From NCBI GenBank assembly GCA_020284085.1, contig JACEVL010000204.1:1317001-1381000 (forward strand): a stretch of DNA of 64,000 nucleotides, in the 5' to 3' direction. A model generated the notes under the pieces. The model was given only the letters and a program-made list of their open reading frames with translations, had not been told where the DNA came from and did no database searches. This DNA is from Aporrectodea caliginosa (taxonomy: Eukaryota > Annelida > Clitellata > Crassiclitellata > Lumbricidae). Below are positions 13,201 through 21,965 of the stretch, piece by piece (the first letter of the stretch is position 1; the number at the start of each line of letters is the position of its first letter). A program made the position numbers and the translations under genes.

Positions 13201-13876
13201 TCAAACCGTCTCGCGATCACGACAGGGTGGGCCCCCAGCCCTGCCGAATCAGCGGCAACGGTCCGGACACCCAAAGAGCGTTTGCCTTGGCTGTAACTCC
13301 GGAGCGCACTGATTAGTCTTGTCTTATTTTGGACGCGGAGGCGCCCGTAACTTTCCCGAACAAACGACACTAAAGAACCGTGTCGCTATTAGCAGAGGGT
13401 ACAAACCACCATTGACTCTGCACGTGTAGAGCAGTAGGACCACTACTCTACATTATAGGCAAAACACCGTGAGGCAGCCGATATTCATCTATCGACCATG
13501 TATGCTATAGCTCTCATCGCTTATAAATGCCTCCCTACACAAGTTCTTAACACAAGGTGTCTAAGAGATAGACTCCTAAGGCTTAGTTTAGGCAATGCCT
13601 ATCTTTAGTCATCAACTATAGGACGTGGGAAGATGTCCTTTTATTAAATAACTAAATTAAAACGTTAAAATGGCAGAAATTAAGCGACCGTATAATTTTA
13701 ATCATTTTTATTCTAACTCGAATCGAGCGGATGTAACACGCCACCTAGCGACTCAGAGGCGCGACACCATATAGCAGAAAATCAATATTAATAAGCTATT
13801 TATAGATCATTCAGCCTTCACTCTGTCTTGTGGCCTGTCCGCCACAATGATGATAATGATGACAATGGTGATGATG

Positions 13877-13956
<80 letters not shown>

Positions 13957-15683
13957 TAGACCCGAGGGAGTCGTCTTTTCTCTTTCAACGACTCTCTATA
14001 AACGTCCAACGCTTTAATGCCGTCGCGTTCCGGGGAACCTTTTCGGACAAAACGACTGACAACACCATTCCAGAATATAAAAAAAAAAAAATGAATAATA
14101 ATTAATAATAATGCAGCCAGCGCTGAGGTCAATGCGGTCCGGGTTCAAACTGGGCTACCTCGACGACCTCTCCTTGGGTGGTGAAGCGGAAGCGGTCCTA
14201 CATGATATGGCAAGGATTGAAGAACTCGGGTCGACACTCGGAATTTCTTTGAACAGGCCAAAATGTGAATACTACTCGGAGGCCAATCGGAATGACCGAG
14301 AACTCGAGAACTTCAGAAGGCGGGACAGAGACGAACTGACGCTGCTGGGGGCCCCGCTGTTCAGAGGGGCAACGCTGGACGAAGTTCTTCGAGAGCACAG
14401 CGAAACATTCGACCGAGTGATGAAGGATCTGACGGACCTACCGGCTCATTCAGCACTTATGCTGCTTAGATCATGCTTTGGTGCATCAAAAATGACCTAC
14501 CTGCTGCGAACCACACCATGCTGGAACAACCAACTGCTCGAGAAAATGGACAACCAGATGAGAGTAGGACTGGAAAAGATTCTCAACACAGAACTCAGTG
14601 ACATGCAATGGCTGCAAGCCTCCCTCCCGGTCAGAGATGGAGGACTTGGGACACGACGAGTGTCGATGCTGGCTTCCTCAGCCTACTTGGCTTCAGCTGC
14701 GTCGACCGACTCGCTCGTGAGTGCCATACTGAGTAGGACAGAATGGAGAGACATACATCGGGAAGAAATGCTGGAGGCCCGCAGAGACTCGATGCCGGCG
14801 GTGGTGGGGCTGAACCTGAGCCGACAAAGGAACTGGGATAGACCTCTCATCGACAGTGACAAAACGAAAGTATGGACCGGTTGCAGCGACCCACTTAGCC
14901 AGGCAAGACTGAGAGCGGTGGCGGCCCCACATGCCGGAGACTGGCTCGTGACCATTCCTCTAGTGACGTGCGGTCTAGGACTGAGTAACGAAGCGGTGCG
15001 TGTGGCGGCGGGCTTGCGCCTCGGCCTCACCCTATGTGCACCGCACCGATGCCAGTGTGGAGAAATCGCCGACCCTGGAGGACATCATGGGCTGGTCTGC
15101 AGAAAGTCGGTGGGAAGAACAGCCCGACACGCCACCATCAACGACATAATTTGGAGATCCCTCTCGAAGGCGGACATTCCCAGCTCAAAGGAGCCGCCTG
15201 GATTGATTCGCACCGATGGCAAGAGACCGGATGGGGCCACTTTGATCCCATGGGCCAGAGGCAAATATATAGCCTGGGATGCAACGGCCATCCACACATG
15301 CGCACCTTCGTACGTCCATCTGACGGCAGCGATGACGGGAGGTGCGGCAGAACATGCTGCAGAACGCAAACTCAGCAAATACTCTTCCTTGCCCGCGACA
15401 CACGAGTTTGTCCCGGTGGCTATAGAATCATTGGGCCCCATTAACCGCACAGGACGAGAGTTCTTGCAGGAGCTAGGCCGTCGGATGACCGAGGCAACAG
15501 GGGACCCCCGCGAGACAACTCACCTGTTCCAGCGATTGTCCGTCTGCATGCAGCGCTTTAACGCCGCGGCCTTTAGGGGCTCCTTTATGCAACACGATGG
15601 AGACGAGAACCCGTAAAACACAATTATGCTTAGTTTCTAAGAGCCTGAGGGATTCTTTCTACCTCGGGCAATAAAAATAAATA

Positions 15684-15746
<63 letters not shown>

Positions 15747-16392
15747 CATCATCATCATCATCATCATCACAGTCGAAGTGCTACAGAACTGCTGCATATA
15801 TATGTGACCATATCTGGGAAAAGGGACCTAAAGTGGGATATGGAGTTATTGGTATCCTCAAATGCAGATTGAAACAAACTTTCAGACAAAAGAAATTGCA
15901 CTACGTTTGGTCCATAAATGATGAAGTTGATAATAATAATAATAATAATAATAATCCAAATCCTGAGGGATCATTGATACCTCGGTTAAAAAAAATAAAT
16001 AATAATAATAATAATTAAAAATAATAATATTATTATTTTTATTGGTATTATTAATCCTTGATATCTCGGGTAAAAAATAATAATAATCATCATCACCATA
16101 ATCATAATCATCATAATATGAAATAGCCTATGTATGTGTTTTTGTACAGATTGACGCAGGTCAACATTTACCCGTGGGTAATGATATACTTCACAGCAAT
16201 GCACAGATGAAGGCTATAGATGGCAAAACGCATCCTTTTATGTACTCCTCCGAAGCGAGTGGCCACTACATGTTGCCTCCAGGTCGATATCTTGTTCTAG
16301 TCTACGCTCAAAAACCAACGGATGAGAAGAAATTCGCTCTTGTTATAGCCGCCCAGACGCAGTCTGAAATAATCCTCACCAAACCAAAATAA
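2114..16392 (+). CDS. Locus A: calpain-like C2L gene, C-terminal half (exons b1-b4, c1-c3)
   Basis: Seven exons join in frame: 2114-2215, 3167-3264, 3557-3765, 5134-5213, 5953-6060, 8884-8966, 16150-16392 (TAA stop). Together they encode about 306 residues: the second (b) and third (c) C2-like domain III modules of the calpain family also seen in locus C. Phases fit throughout and no in-frame stop is present. No protease exon is found upstream within the window. Either the catalytic part lies left of position 1 or this is a C-terminal duplicate. C2L domains in calpains bind acidic phospholipid and stabilise the protease core (family knowledge). The c2-c3 intron is inflated to about 7.2 kb by nested transposons (about 1.3 kb in locus B). 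An AATAAA near 16730 is a candidate poly(A) signal. Confidence 0.8.
3167..3264 (+). CDS. Locus A exon b2
   Basis: 98 bp after CACTAG, donor GTGAAT. Encodes [16 protein letters not shown], ending [10 protein letters not shown]. Two nucleotides complete the codon begun in b1, and the exon ends in phase 0. Nearly the same exon occurs at 24978-25075 and 49766-49863. Confidence 0.75.
3557..3765 (+). CDS. Locus A exon b3
   Basis: 209 bp, acceptor TTACAG, donor GTTAGA, phase 0 in and 2 out. Contains [20 protein letters not shown], then [10 protein letters not shown] and SSQVQC. The L-PG-Y-L-LPFFY motif is the standard C2L strand pattern (compare calpain L-PG-Y-V-P-F). An SSQ-containing end replaces the acidic-loop residues of some calpains. 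Confidence 0.85.
4825..4960 (+). mobile_element. Old SINE tail remnant in intron b3-b4 (locus A)
   Basis: CTAGCCAA-TCAGCTA, then GTTGTCGG, then GGTTGGCC...CTCTCATA parallels the body of the tRNA-type SINE at 56860-57085. The same remnant lies in the same intron of locus B (26880-26995) and locus C (51895-52012), so the insertion predates the gene duplications. Confidence 0.55.
5134..5213 (+). CDS. Locus A exon b4
   Basis: 80 bp, acceptor TTTTAG, donor GTAAAT, phase 2 in and 1 out. Encodes [19 protein letters not shown], ending FKLG. The acceptor follows a modest pyrimidine-rich tract (5030-5100); the equivalent tract is hugely expanded in locus C. Confidence 0.8.
5953..6060 (+). CDS. Locus A exon c1 (start of third C2L module, GC donor)
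   Basis: 108 bp, acceptor GTTGTAG, phase 1 in and 1 out. Encodes [17 protein letters not shown], ending PQYGLSVTG. The 3' splice boundary ACAG/GCGAGT has GC instead of GT, and the same GC is found in loci B and D. The following intron ends at 8883 and contains the pogo element. Confidence 0.8.
6949..7826 (+). pseudogene. Pogo-type transposase with DDE core deleted; HTH plus PHD-like finger remain
   Basis: 6949-7100 encodes a psq/CENP-B-type helix-turn-helix (LTLGQGSKAYGVSKTTVFRR), the DNA-binding head of pogo transposases. From 7195 in another frame comes the usual C-terminal part: YPLPSAPLAKTRKRVGQ, LTSSPYKNKL, a long Lys-rich linker (about 7380-7630), then a Cys/His finger (CLVCGEWF, WIQCTNCMQWSHELC, CDSC at 7665-7815). 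That finger type is common at the end of pogo/Tigger transposases. The catalytic DDE domain between them, normally more than 200 residues, is absent. The join is a threefold repeat of GCACAACTGTCGAGC (7095-7136). It cannot transpose by itself. The 7137-7826 reading frame alone could be mistaken for a host PHD protein. Confidence 0.8.
7935..8352 (+). mobile_element. 5'-truncated LINE 3' end with (GAATT)n tail
   Basis: Encodes RYQGPLLWNNLPHLIRTASG, then LPHFKSLIRAHT, the C-terminus of a CR1-superfamily LINE. It matches the reverse-strand LINE at 18779-21990 (RYQGPLLWNSLPSSIRTS). Ends ATGGGATCAATAAA followed by GAATT repeats, the mirror of that element's tail. Inserted into the pogo element. Confidence 0.75.
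8884..8966 (+). CDS. Locus A exon c2
   Basis: 83 bp, acceptor CAACAG, donor GTGAGT, phase 1 in and 0 out. Encodes [20 protein letters not shown], ending CHIIQ. Positional equivalent of exons a2 and b2 in the other modules. Confidence 0.8.
9400..9670. repeat. Short duplicated intronic segment
   Basis: GGCCGCATTTTGGACAGCA near 9452 and GGCCGCATGATGGACAGCA near 9605 head two related segments, each followed by GCGAT-GCAGCGCCACC/G. Non-coding, within intron c2-c3 of locus A. The rest of 8967-10060 is intron sequence also recognisable in locus B (29625-30420). Confidence 0.5.
10062..10243 (+). repeat. (GAT)n/(AAT)n microsatellite
   Basis: About 10 GAT units followed by about 45 mostly AAT units with a few interruptions. 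The 185-residue Asp/Asn-rich ORF here is a translation artefact. Locus B has a comparable ATG array at the homologous place (30431-30516). Confidence 0.9.
11031..11196. repeat. 83-bp tandem duplication
   Basis: Two units starting GCAAAGAAC (11031 and 11114), each containing AACACTGGTAAGG and ending CTGATAGTGAAGG. Non-coding. Confidence 0.8.
11840..12185. repeat. Degenerate array of GCGGTTAGTCCCGCAAGTA / CCGCGGGGAAACCGCGG units
   Basis: Alternating self-complementary CCGCGG...CCGCGG motifs and GCGGTTAGT-CCGCAAGTAGAGAT motifs recur at least five times. Each unit can form a GC-rich hairpin. No coding content. Confidence 0.7.
12247..12661 (+). mobile_element. Composite tRNA-derived SINE with LINE-like 3' tail
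   Basis: The head has an A-box-like TGGCCGAGTGGG and a B-box-like GGTTCGCTTCC about 45 bp later. A second tRNA-like unit follows after a (CAACA)n spacer (GGCGCGGTGGTTTGGGG ... GGGTTTGAATCC). The tail GGGAGCGCCTCTGAATGGG ... GGCGCTATAACAAGTG ends in (AATAC)n and matches the 3' end of the LINE at 23171-24430. Flanked by AGATG repeats (12242-12246, 12662-12666). A second copy lies at 31815-32228. Confidence 0.85.
12781..13130. repeat. 72-bp minisatellite, about 4.8 units
   Basis: Units start CTCGCCGTTAACTG at 12781, 12853, 12924, 12996 and (diverged) 13068, and contain CTTTACGCGGAAACCGG. The first three are almost identical. Part of the LTR-like block. Confidence 0.9.
13853..13958 (+). repeat. 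(GAT)n(AAT)n microsatellite, 5' target of RLE LINE fragments
   Basis: Around 28 uninterrupted AAT units from 13875, immediately before a LINE 3' fragment. Confidence 0.9.
13990..14105 (+). mobile_element. 3' fragment of an RLE-type LINE
   Basis: Reads RLSINVQRFNAVAFRGTF, matching the C-terminus of the neighbouring 501-residue ORF (RLSVCMQRFNAAAFRGSF), then runs through an A-rich stretch into AATAATAAT. It is thus a second, strongly 5'-truncated member, placed head-to-tail before the longer one, both embedded in TAA repeats. Confidence 0.8.
14111..15616 (+). CDS. RLE-type LINE polyprotein: RT palm/thumb, zinc finger, restriction-like endonuclease
   Basis: Open for 501 residues. It starts inside the RT palm with GYLDDLSLGG (catalytic DD), so the fingers and any N-terminal domains are missing. 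RT thumb sequence follows, then a Cys/His knuckle (CQCGEI...GGHHGLVC, about residues 314-331). The end is a PD-(D/E)XK-like endonuclease signature: RPDGATLIPW (about 371) and IAWDATAIHT (about 387). This order (RT, CCHC, RLE) is typical of R2/R4/Dong/NeSL LINEs. The 5' truncation lies exactly at AATAATAATG, and the 3' UTR ends in a hairpin and (TAA)n. Dong-type elements are known to insert into TAA repeats. GC content is well above its surroundings. Full-length openness suggests a young copy. Confidence 0.8.
   Translation: MQPALRSMRSGFKLGYLDDLSLGGEAEAVLHDMARIEELGSTLGISLNRPKCEYYSEANRNDRELENFRRRDRDELTLLGAPLFRGATLDEVLREHSETFDRVMKDLTDLPAHSALMLLRSCFGASKMTYLLRTTPCWNNQLLEKMDNQMRVGLEKILNTELSDMQWLQASLPVRDGGLGTRRVSMLASSAYLASAASTDSLVSAILSRTEWRDIHREEMLEARRDSMPAVVGLNLSRQRNWDRPLIDSDKTKVWTGCSDPLSQARLRAVAAPHAGDWLVTIPLVTCGLGLSNEAVRVAAGLRLGLTLCAPHRCQCGEIADPGGHHGLVCRKSVGRTARHATINDIIWRSLSKADIPSSKEPPGLIRTDGKRPDGATLIPWARGKYIAWDATAIHTCAPSYVHLTAAMTGGAAEHAAERKLSKYSSLPATHEFVPVAIESLGPINRTGREFLQELGRRMTEATGDPRETTHLFQRLSVCMQRFNAAAFRGSFMQHDGDENP
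15617..15770 (+). mobile_element. RLE LINE 3' UTR hairpin and (AAT)n/(CAT)n tail
   Basis: CCTGAGG at 15644 and CCTCGGG at 15662 form a stem (one G-U pair), followed by an A-rich stretch, about 25 AAT units and about 8 CAT units. The same hairpin plus TAA tail recurs at 15962, 16050, 30612 and, inverted, 30726. Confidence 0.75.
15930..16105 (+). mobile_element. Two short RLE LINE 3' tails in TAA repeats
   Basis: 15962-15985 (CCTGAGGGATCATTGATACC) and 16053-16070 (CCTTGATATCTCGGGTAAAA), each followed by AAT units. These are extreme 5' truncations of the same LINE family. Confidence 0.7.
16150..16392 (+). CDS. Locus A terminal exon c3 with stop
   Basis: 243 bp after TTTGTACAG, ending TAA. Contains [20 protein letters not shown], then [20 protein letters not shown] and a basic IILTKPK end. 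This is the last C2L strand pair (LPPG-Y-L-V). The exon lies directly after the (TAA)n/LINE-tail cluster and is well conserved with 30964-31203 and 61727-61969. Confidence 0.88.
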   Translation: MDAGQHLPVGNDILHSNAQMKAIDGKTHPFMYSSEASGHYMLPPGRYLVLVYAQKPTDEKKFALVIAAQTQSEIILTKPK

Positions 16393-18778
16393 ACGTTGCA
16401 CTGCGCGATTGTTTTCCACTTAACACTTAACAGGGACTAATTGCTTTTGCAATAAGGTCGATTATTCTTCTATAAATTTCTTAAAGCAACGCGTTATATT
16501 ATAAATTTTGAATCAATTGCTATGATTATGAAGATTGATAATTAATCAATAGTAATATTGTTGGTGACAATGACAATGATCACAGAATGATAAAAGATTA
16601 AATAATAATTATTGTTGATGAAATGAAACATTCTAGGCTATGCCGTAAATGTATGATGTCCTTATCTTTAGAACATAAAGGATTATACCAACAGAAAAAA
16701 TAGCACGTACTCTATATAAATGCACCGAGTAATAAATTTCAAAAAGAAAAATATTGTTAGTTCTTAAACTAAAACTTAAACTGTCCTTAACTTATAATAG
16801 AAAACAAACACTGGAAAATCACATTGTAATTGTAATTACAATTTATCAGCAGCGAGCTACTTTCCCGGGTGCTCTGTGATTGTAAACAAGTTCTTTCTAA
16901 CGCGTGGAATGACGATGTTCGTCTTCTGTATGAGACGATTGCCAAAGACGCGGAGAAAGCCGAGGGATGTTGACTGTTGAGTGTTCAGTATATGAATTCC
17001 CGGCACTGAAAACCTTGCACTTGAATTATTGTCTCGCTAGAGGCTACACCGCGCGTTCAGGGTAGACGAAAGCACGAATAAATTTATAGAGTTAAATCTG
17101 TCAGGATGCTACGATGTTTCGAAGTGTATGAATACAGATATTTACCATAGTCGTTTACGTACCTCCTGAAAGTCACTGTGCTACCTCTGCTGTGCTACCC
17201 TGTGCTACATCATAGCCATGTGACGCTAAATGTCATTAAGAACAACATGTCATAAGAAAGCAAAACAAAGCACAGAAAATTAGAAGAGTCACCGGTGGCA
17301 AGGTCACACGCACACGTGAACACAACTAACGTATTCCCGTTTTTAGTTATCAGATTAAGGAACAAGAACGCTTAGCGCGGTTGTTTCACATATTACATTT
17401 TGTAAAAAAAATTGAAAGTAAGTAAAATAAAAAATAGCTGAAAATAGGCTTTGAACCTAACGATATGTTGCCAACCAAGTAAGGGAATTAGGGGTGTCCA
17501 GAAAATTATACATTGGAGATATAATCCATTCCCTATCTTTCCCCCACTATTCTATTCATACATTGTCTATAAATATTTTTGACAGAATTTGAAATGTTAT
17601 CCTGAGGTCACTCAAAGCCCCCCGAACATACCCAATTTAAACTCCCAGGACTGAAGGCGCCCATGCTTGAGTCTTGGAATTTCGTTCCATTGTCGATTTA
17701 CTCTTTTTATCAGAACATATTAAAGACGACGTGTCTGATCTAGATGAACTTTTTGATATTGGTTTGTCTGGATAAGAGGTAAAATAGACACTAAATTCAG
17801 GGTCATTCAAGTTCATATCAAAGTCAGAAAAACAGAAATCTAACAAAAATCAAAGAAAAATGATCAGATCTCGGACAGTAATTGTTAAAATTGATTAATT
17901 CATTCTTGTGTTTCTCATTTTTATGATGGCTACCTGTGATAAGAAACAAGGCTACTAAATTTAAGACGATCAGAGGTTATTTTAAGGGCAAAATATTGTT
18001 CTATTTGAGCTATTCTTTTACCTGTTTGCCCGGGCCGAAGACCTATATTCCAGTAACACAATCCAAGGTCTTTTCAAGGTCAAAATCAAGTAAATATGGT
18101 CGTAACTCAGCTAAATGTTTTTTTTATTTGTGTGGTTCCCAGTTATGGTCATTTTGTCTAGATTTTAACCTTTTGACATTGAAATCACCTTGCACTAAAA
18201 CTTACGTCGTTACAGATTGAAAAGGATCGACCAATAATAATTTATAATACTTCTTCACTAAGTTACACCAATATGCCAAATAAGTCAGTACAATGCATTG
18301 CACGGCAACAGAAGATACGAGCAAGTTCTATCATGTTTGAAGCTTCATTATGTTAAGAACCATTTGAACCACTTCTAGTGATCTTATGCGAAGTCTTTAC
18401 GTCAAGGGCACTTTACGCCAATGCTTTCATGAAAATTACCACTCTATTCGGTACTGTAACATGCATCGTTTATTGGGCACTTCGCAATATTTTGAGAATG
18501 TCATTGACACTGAATATTTTCCCAAGTTACTTCCTTCTTTCTGAAAATGTGCATTTGTGCATACCATTGTTTAACATTATAATGGATGCATGTACGCCTA
18601 CTTAAGACAGGCAACAGACAGGCACAAAGAACAAAGTTATATAAATGTATACTATAGGCACACTGTGTACGTGTAGGCCAATTTACAAGTTGACACTTGA
18701 CATAAAATCATCCAGTATTCATAAATTTTGATCTTACTTTCGCAAGAGTGCTTTATAATCAGGTGCTTGAAATTGTTT
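16393..18778. other. Downstream flank of locus A; no gene recognised
   Basis: 16393-17000 is paralogous to 31204-31770 (shared TCAGCAGCGAGCTACTT and CTTCTGTATGAGACGATTG), so it is part of the A/B duplication. 17000-18778 is AT-rich with short ORFs only; a 69-codon minus ORF at 17637-17846 is unassigned. 18189-18231 is a scar of exon b3. Confidence 0.6.
18189..18231 (+). pseudogene. Orphan fragment of calpain exon b3 splice acceptor
   Basis: TGCACTAAAACTTACGTCG, then TTACAG and ATTGAAAAGGATC match the intron/exon junction of b3 in loci A, B and C, then homology stops. Exon proper would start at 18215, but only about 13 bp remain. Remnant of another rearranged copy. Confidence 0.7.
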
Positions 18779-19239
18779 TCAATTCAATTCAATTCAATTC
18801 AATTTATTGATCCCAAATCAACAACAAAAACAAATCACACAATCAGGTGAAATAAAGTAAGAAAAATAGAAACGAGTAACAGCATAGCACAAGATTGTAT
18901 GTTTACAGGTAGTTACAAAACATAATTGGATGTTGTTGTCAGTGAGAACAAAAGGCACCCAAAAGGGACTAGTCCCGCTAAGAAGGGCCTGTTGTTAGGA
19001 AGTAAGTAGGTATTCGACGGCGGACGCTGTATAAATAAAAAGAAAACAATAAATGGGATCTGTCCACACATATGCAACTACTGTTATGGGTGTACCATGG
19101 AAATTTATGATGTGGAATCATCGAACGTACATGTATATTAAACAAACATAATATTTATTTTATCTAAATCTTAACTAAAATATTAAACTATATACTCTGC
19201 TGTGTGTGCACGCAATGAGTGTCTGAAGTGCCTGTGGCA

Positions 19240-20110
19240 CTAGGAAGTTCGGATGCTGGACGGAAGACTGTTCCATAGAAGTGGACCCTGGTATCTGATA
19301 CACATTTTACGAATATTCGTCCTAGCGTATATGCTTCTATAGTCATGCTTGTTTCTCACGTTAATTGTATGCGGAAGTTGGTTGAAGTAAGATGAGAATG
19401 AAAGAGGAAGGAGTTTATTGTGATACCTGTACAATGTACATATGATCATATGAGGAATTGGGCAGAAAGACATTTGTGTCGTCTGCAAATAGAATAAAGT
19501 GCAGCAATGAAGTGGAGTTGGGAAGATCATTGATAAATATAATAAATAGAAGAGGCCCTAATATGGAGCCTTGCGGAACACCATACCTGATAGGTAGGCG
19601 TTTGGACAGACAGTTGTTGCATAGTACTTGTTGTTGGCGGTTAGTTAAATAGCTCCTAAACCAGTCGAGTACTCGACCTCTGATGCCGTAGTGTTCAAGC
19701 TTTGTCAGGAGAATGCTATGGTCCACGGTATCAAAGGCTTTAGCGAGATCCAGAAAGATGCCTAGAGAGTACTCGTTTTTGTCCATTGCCTCTGAAATTT
19801 TGTCCTGGATGTCCAACAGTGACATCGAGGTTGAATGGGCCGGTTGAAAACCATGTTGGAGTTTATAGAGAAGATTCTTCTGTTTGATGTATGAAAATAG
19901 GCGATCATACATGACTGTTTCAAATATCTTGGAGAAGAAAGGAAGGACTGAAATAGGTCTATAGTTAGAAATCTCAGCCCTGGCGCCTTGTTTGAAGATG
20001 GGTGTCACTTTAGCCATTTTTAGTTCTGAGGGAATCTCACCATTTCTTAGTGAGCAGTTAATAATTTTAGCTAGCGGGCCAGACAAGATATCCATTACCT
20101 GAGACGCCAT
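19240..20110 (-). pseudogene. LINE reverse transcriptase, deleted after FADD
   Basis: 20110-19415 has RT motifs: FKQGARAEISNYRPISVLP, FLDLAKAFDTVDHSIL, GVPQGSILGPL and FADD. After about 19440 the frame changes and RT thumb sequence is missing; 19530-19240 gives the C-terminal RYQGPLLWNSLP block. Confidence 0.85.
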
Positions 20111-20497
20111 ATAAGGGTTAATATCATCAATACCAGCACTGTGGGTAGTTTTTAAGGATTTGTTTATTGTTATTACCTCCTGCGGCGAAGTAGGAAGTAA
20201 GGCAAGAGAGCTTATTGAGGATGCCGGTAGGTAGCCTATATTCTTTAAAGGTTTTCATAGATGGAGGTATTTTTCAGATAATGTTTCGGCTATTCCAGTG
20301 AAGTATGTATTGAACCTATTAGCCATAAGTTCCGGGTTAGATGACATTTTTCCATATATACTTAGTTCCTTGATTGTTGAATCGTTGTTATCGGTTTTAA
20401 CTATCTTTCTAATCACCTGCCAAAGTTTTTTTTAATATCGTTGCTATATTTAATAAATTCATTAGTGTAGTACAGTTGTTCAGTTTTTTTTGTCTCA

Positions 20498-21217
20498 CTA
20501 GCTTATATTTATTCCTGTAGTTAGTAAAGATAGTTTTATAATGAGCTGTAGGTTTTTTTTTACGTATTTAATATATAGTTTCTCTTTTTTTCTAGTTGAA
20601 GTTAGTAATCCTCGGGTCATCCACGGTTGAATGGGGGAATTCCTTTTAGTTGGTTGCTTGAGTTTCAGTGGATAAGCCTCATCATATGCAGATTTAAACA
20701 ATTGCATGAATGTAGTGTAAGACAAGTTGGTTTTATTTTCGTTACACAAATCTTGGACTGGTGTCCAGTCGACAATATTCAAAAGAGTTTTTAAGTGTGT
20801 GTTTGCGTCAGTTGATGAGTGCCTTACCATTTTAGGTTTGGATGACTTTATAGTAAGAGGTTTGTTCAGTTCAAAGTCCAGCCAAGTTATTATAGGAAGA
20901 TGATCAGAGATGTCCGATGTTATTATTGCCGAGTCTATCACACACTGGCTTGAATTTGTGAATATATTATCAATTAATGATGCAGTGGTGAGAGTTATTC
21001 TAGTTGGTTGTAGTATTAGAGGCAGGAAGTGGTGAGCGAGTATACAATCAATGAAGTCATTCGTTGGATTATGGTTATTGGTTGCGAGCAGGTCTATGTT
21101 AAAGTGTCCAGCTAGGAAAATTTTCCTGTTTGGGTTAGTCAATGTAGCTAGGAGGACATCAATTTCCATATTAAATGCATCTAACTTAACAACAGGGGGG
21201 TCTATAGAGTACACCAA
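20498..21217 (-). pseudogene. LINE endonuclease C-terminal half
   Basis: Contains GHFNIDLL (usual GDFN with D to H change), SLIDNIFTN and ISDHLPIITW, the catalytic His/Asp motifs of APE nucleases. The GHFN change would be expected to hurt catalysis. Continuation of 21965-21186 after a frameshift. Confidence 0.8.
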
Positions 21218-21965
21218 TTACCATATCTGCACCTTTCTTGCTTAGAATTCTTATGAACATACTTTCATATAAGTTTGAGTTTTCAGCACAAGGTAGGTTC
21301 ATGGTAGAGAATTCAATGTCCTCGCTTATGAAGAAGCCTGAACCCCCTCCTCTTCCTTCTTTTCTACACTTATGAACGAAACGATAGCCTGGTATATGTA
21401 TTGTATCTACCATTACCTCAGTAAGCCAGGTCTCAGTGACAGCTAGAATAGTCACAGGGAGTTGGTGAAGGAGAGTCTGTATTTCACCTAGCTTATAGGT
21501 AATACTCCTACAGTTGAGATGTAAAATTGAGAAAGGATGGGGACCATCAGTAAACCTATGTAGCAGTTGAGCTGGACTATAATAGTCTGATTCTATTGTT
21601 AGGTCAGAATAGTAATTGCCGTCGGGGTCCAGGTCTATATTGTTTAGACGTGGTCTATGGATTCCTTCCTTCCTAATGATCTCCAGACGACGTGGTTTTA
21701 TTGGTTCGTTCTCATTCAATGCTAGGGTCTCTAAAATCTCCACATTACATACGGGTTCATTCGATAATTTCAGTAGACATTCATCACAGCACCAGGGATT
21801 TTGTAAGAAAACTTCAATCGGAGTACTTGTACAGGTATACTGACATTTCTTAGAGCAGCGTATACAGGTCAGAACTGATTCAACCCGTCCTAACTCCAAC
21901 GTGCACACACAGCAGGAGTCCGAATCAATAACGTTCCTGCTTTGCTTACCTCCGTTGCTTAGCAC
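21186..21965 (-). pseudogene. LINE ORF2 N-terminal part: zinc finger and endonuclease
   Basis: 259 open codons: Cys-rich finger at residues 20-65, APE endonuclease N-terminal half from about 145 (ILHLNCRS, ILAVTETWL, GVLYRPP). Frame lost right after YRPP; the rest of the nuclease continues in 21217-20498. Confidence 0.8.

Larger units (their letters stand above)
10244..13846. mobile_element. GC-rich block with LTR-like ends (putative large solo LTR or non-autonomous LTR element)
   Basis: Begins TGTGGCGACC and ends GTCCGCCACA, an imperfect TG...CA terminal inverted repeat flanked by ATGA on both sides (weak evidence inside a microsatellite). No ORF of note. It contains several minisatellites (10739-10900, 11031-11195, 11840-12180, 12781-13130) and a SINE inserted at 12247-12661. 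Its length of about 3.2 kb without the SINE is large for a solo LTR. Termini resemble the block at 41882-42692. Absent from the homologous intron of locus B. Exact nature uncertain. Confidence 0.45.

Noticed and set aside
14683..15030. Minus-strand ORFs opposite the LINE polyprotein
   Set aside because: Shadows of a high-GC coding frame; no motif.
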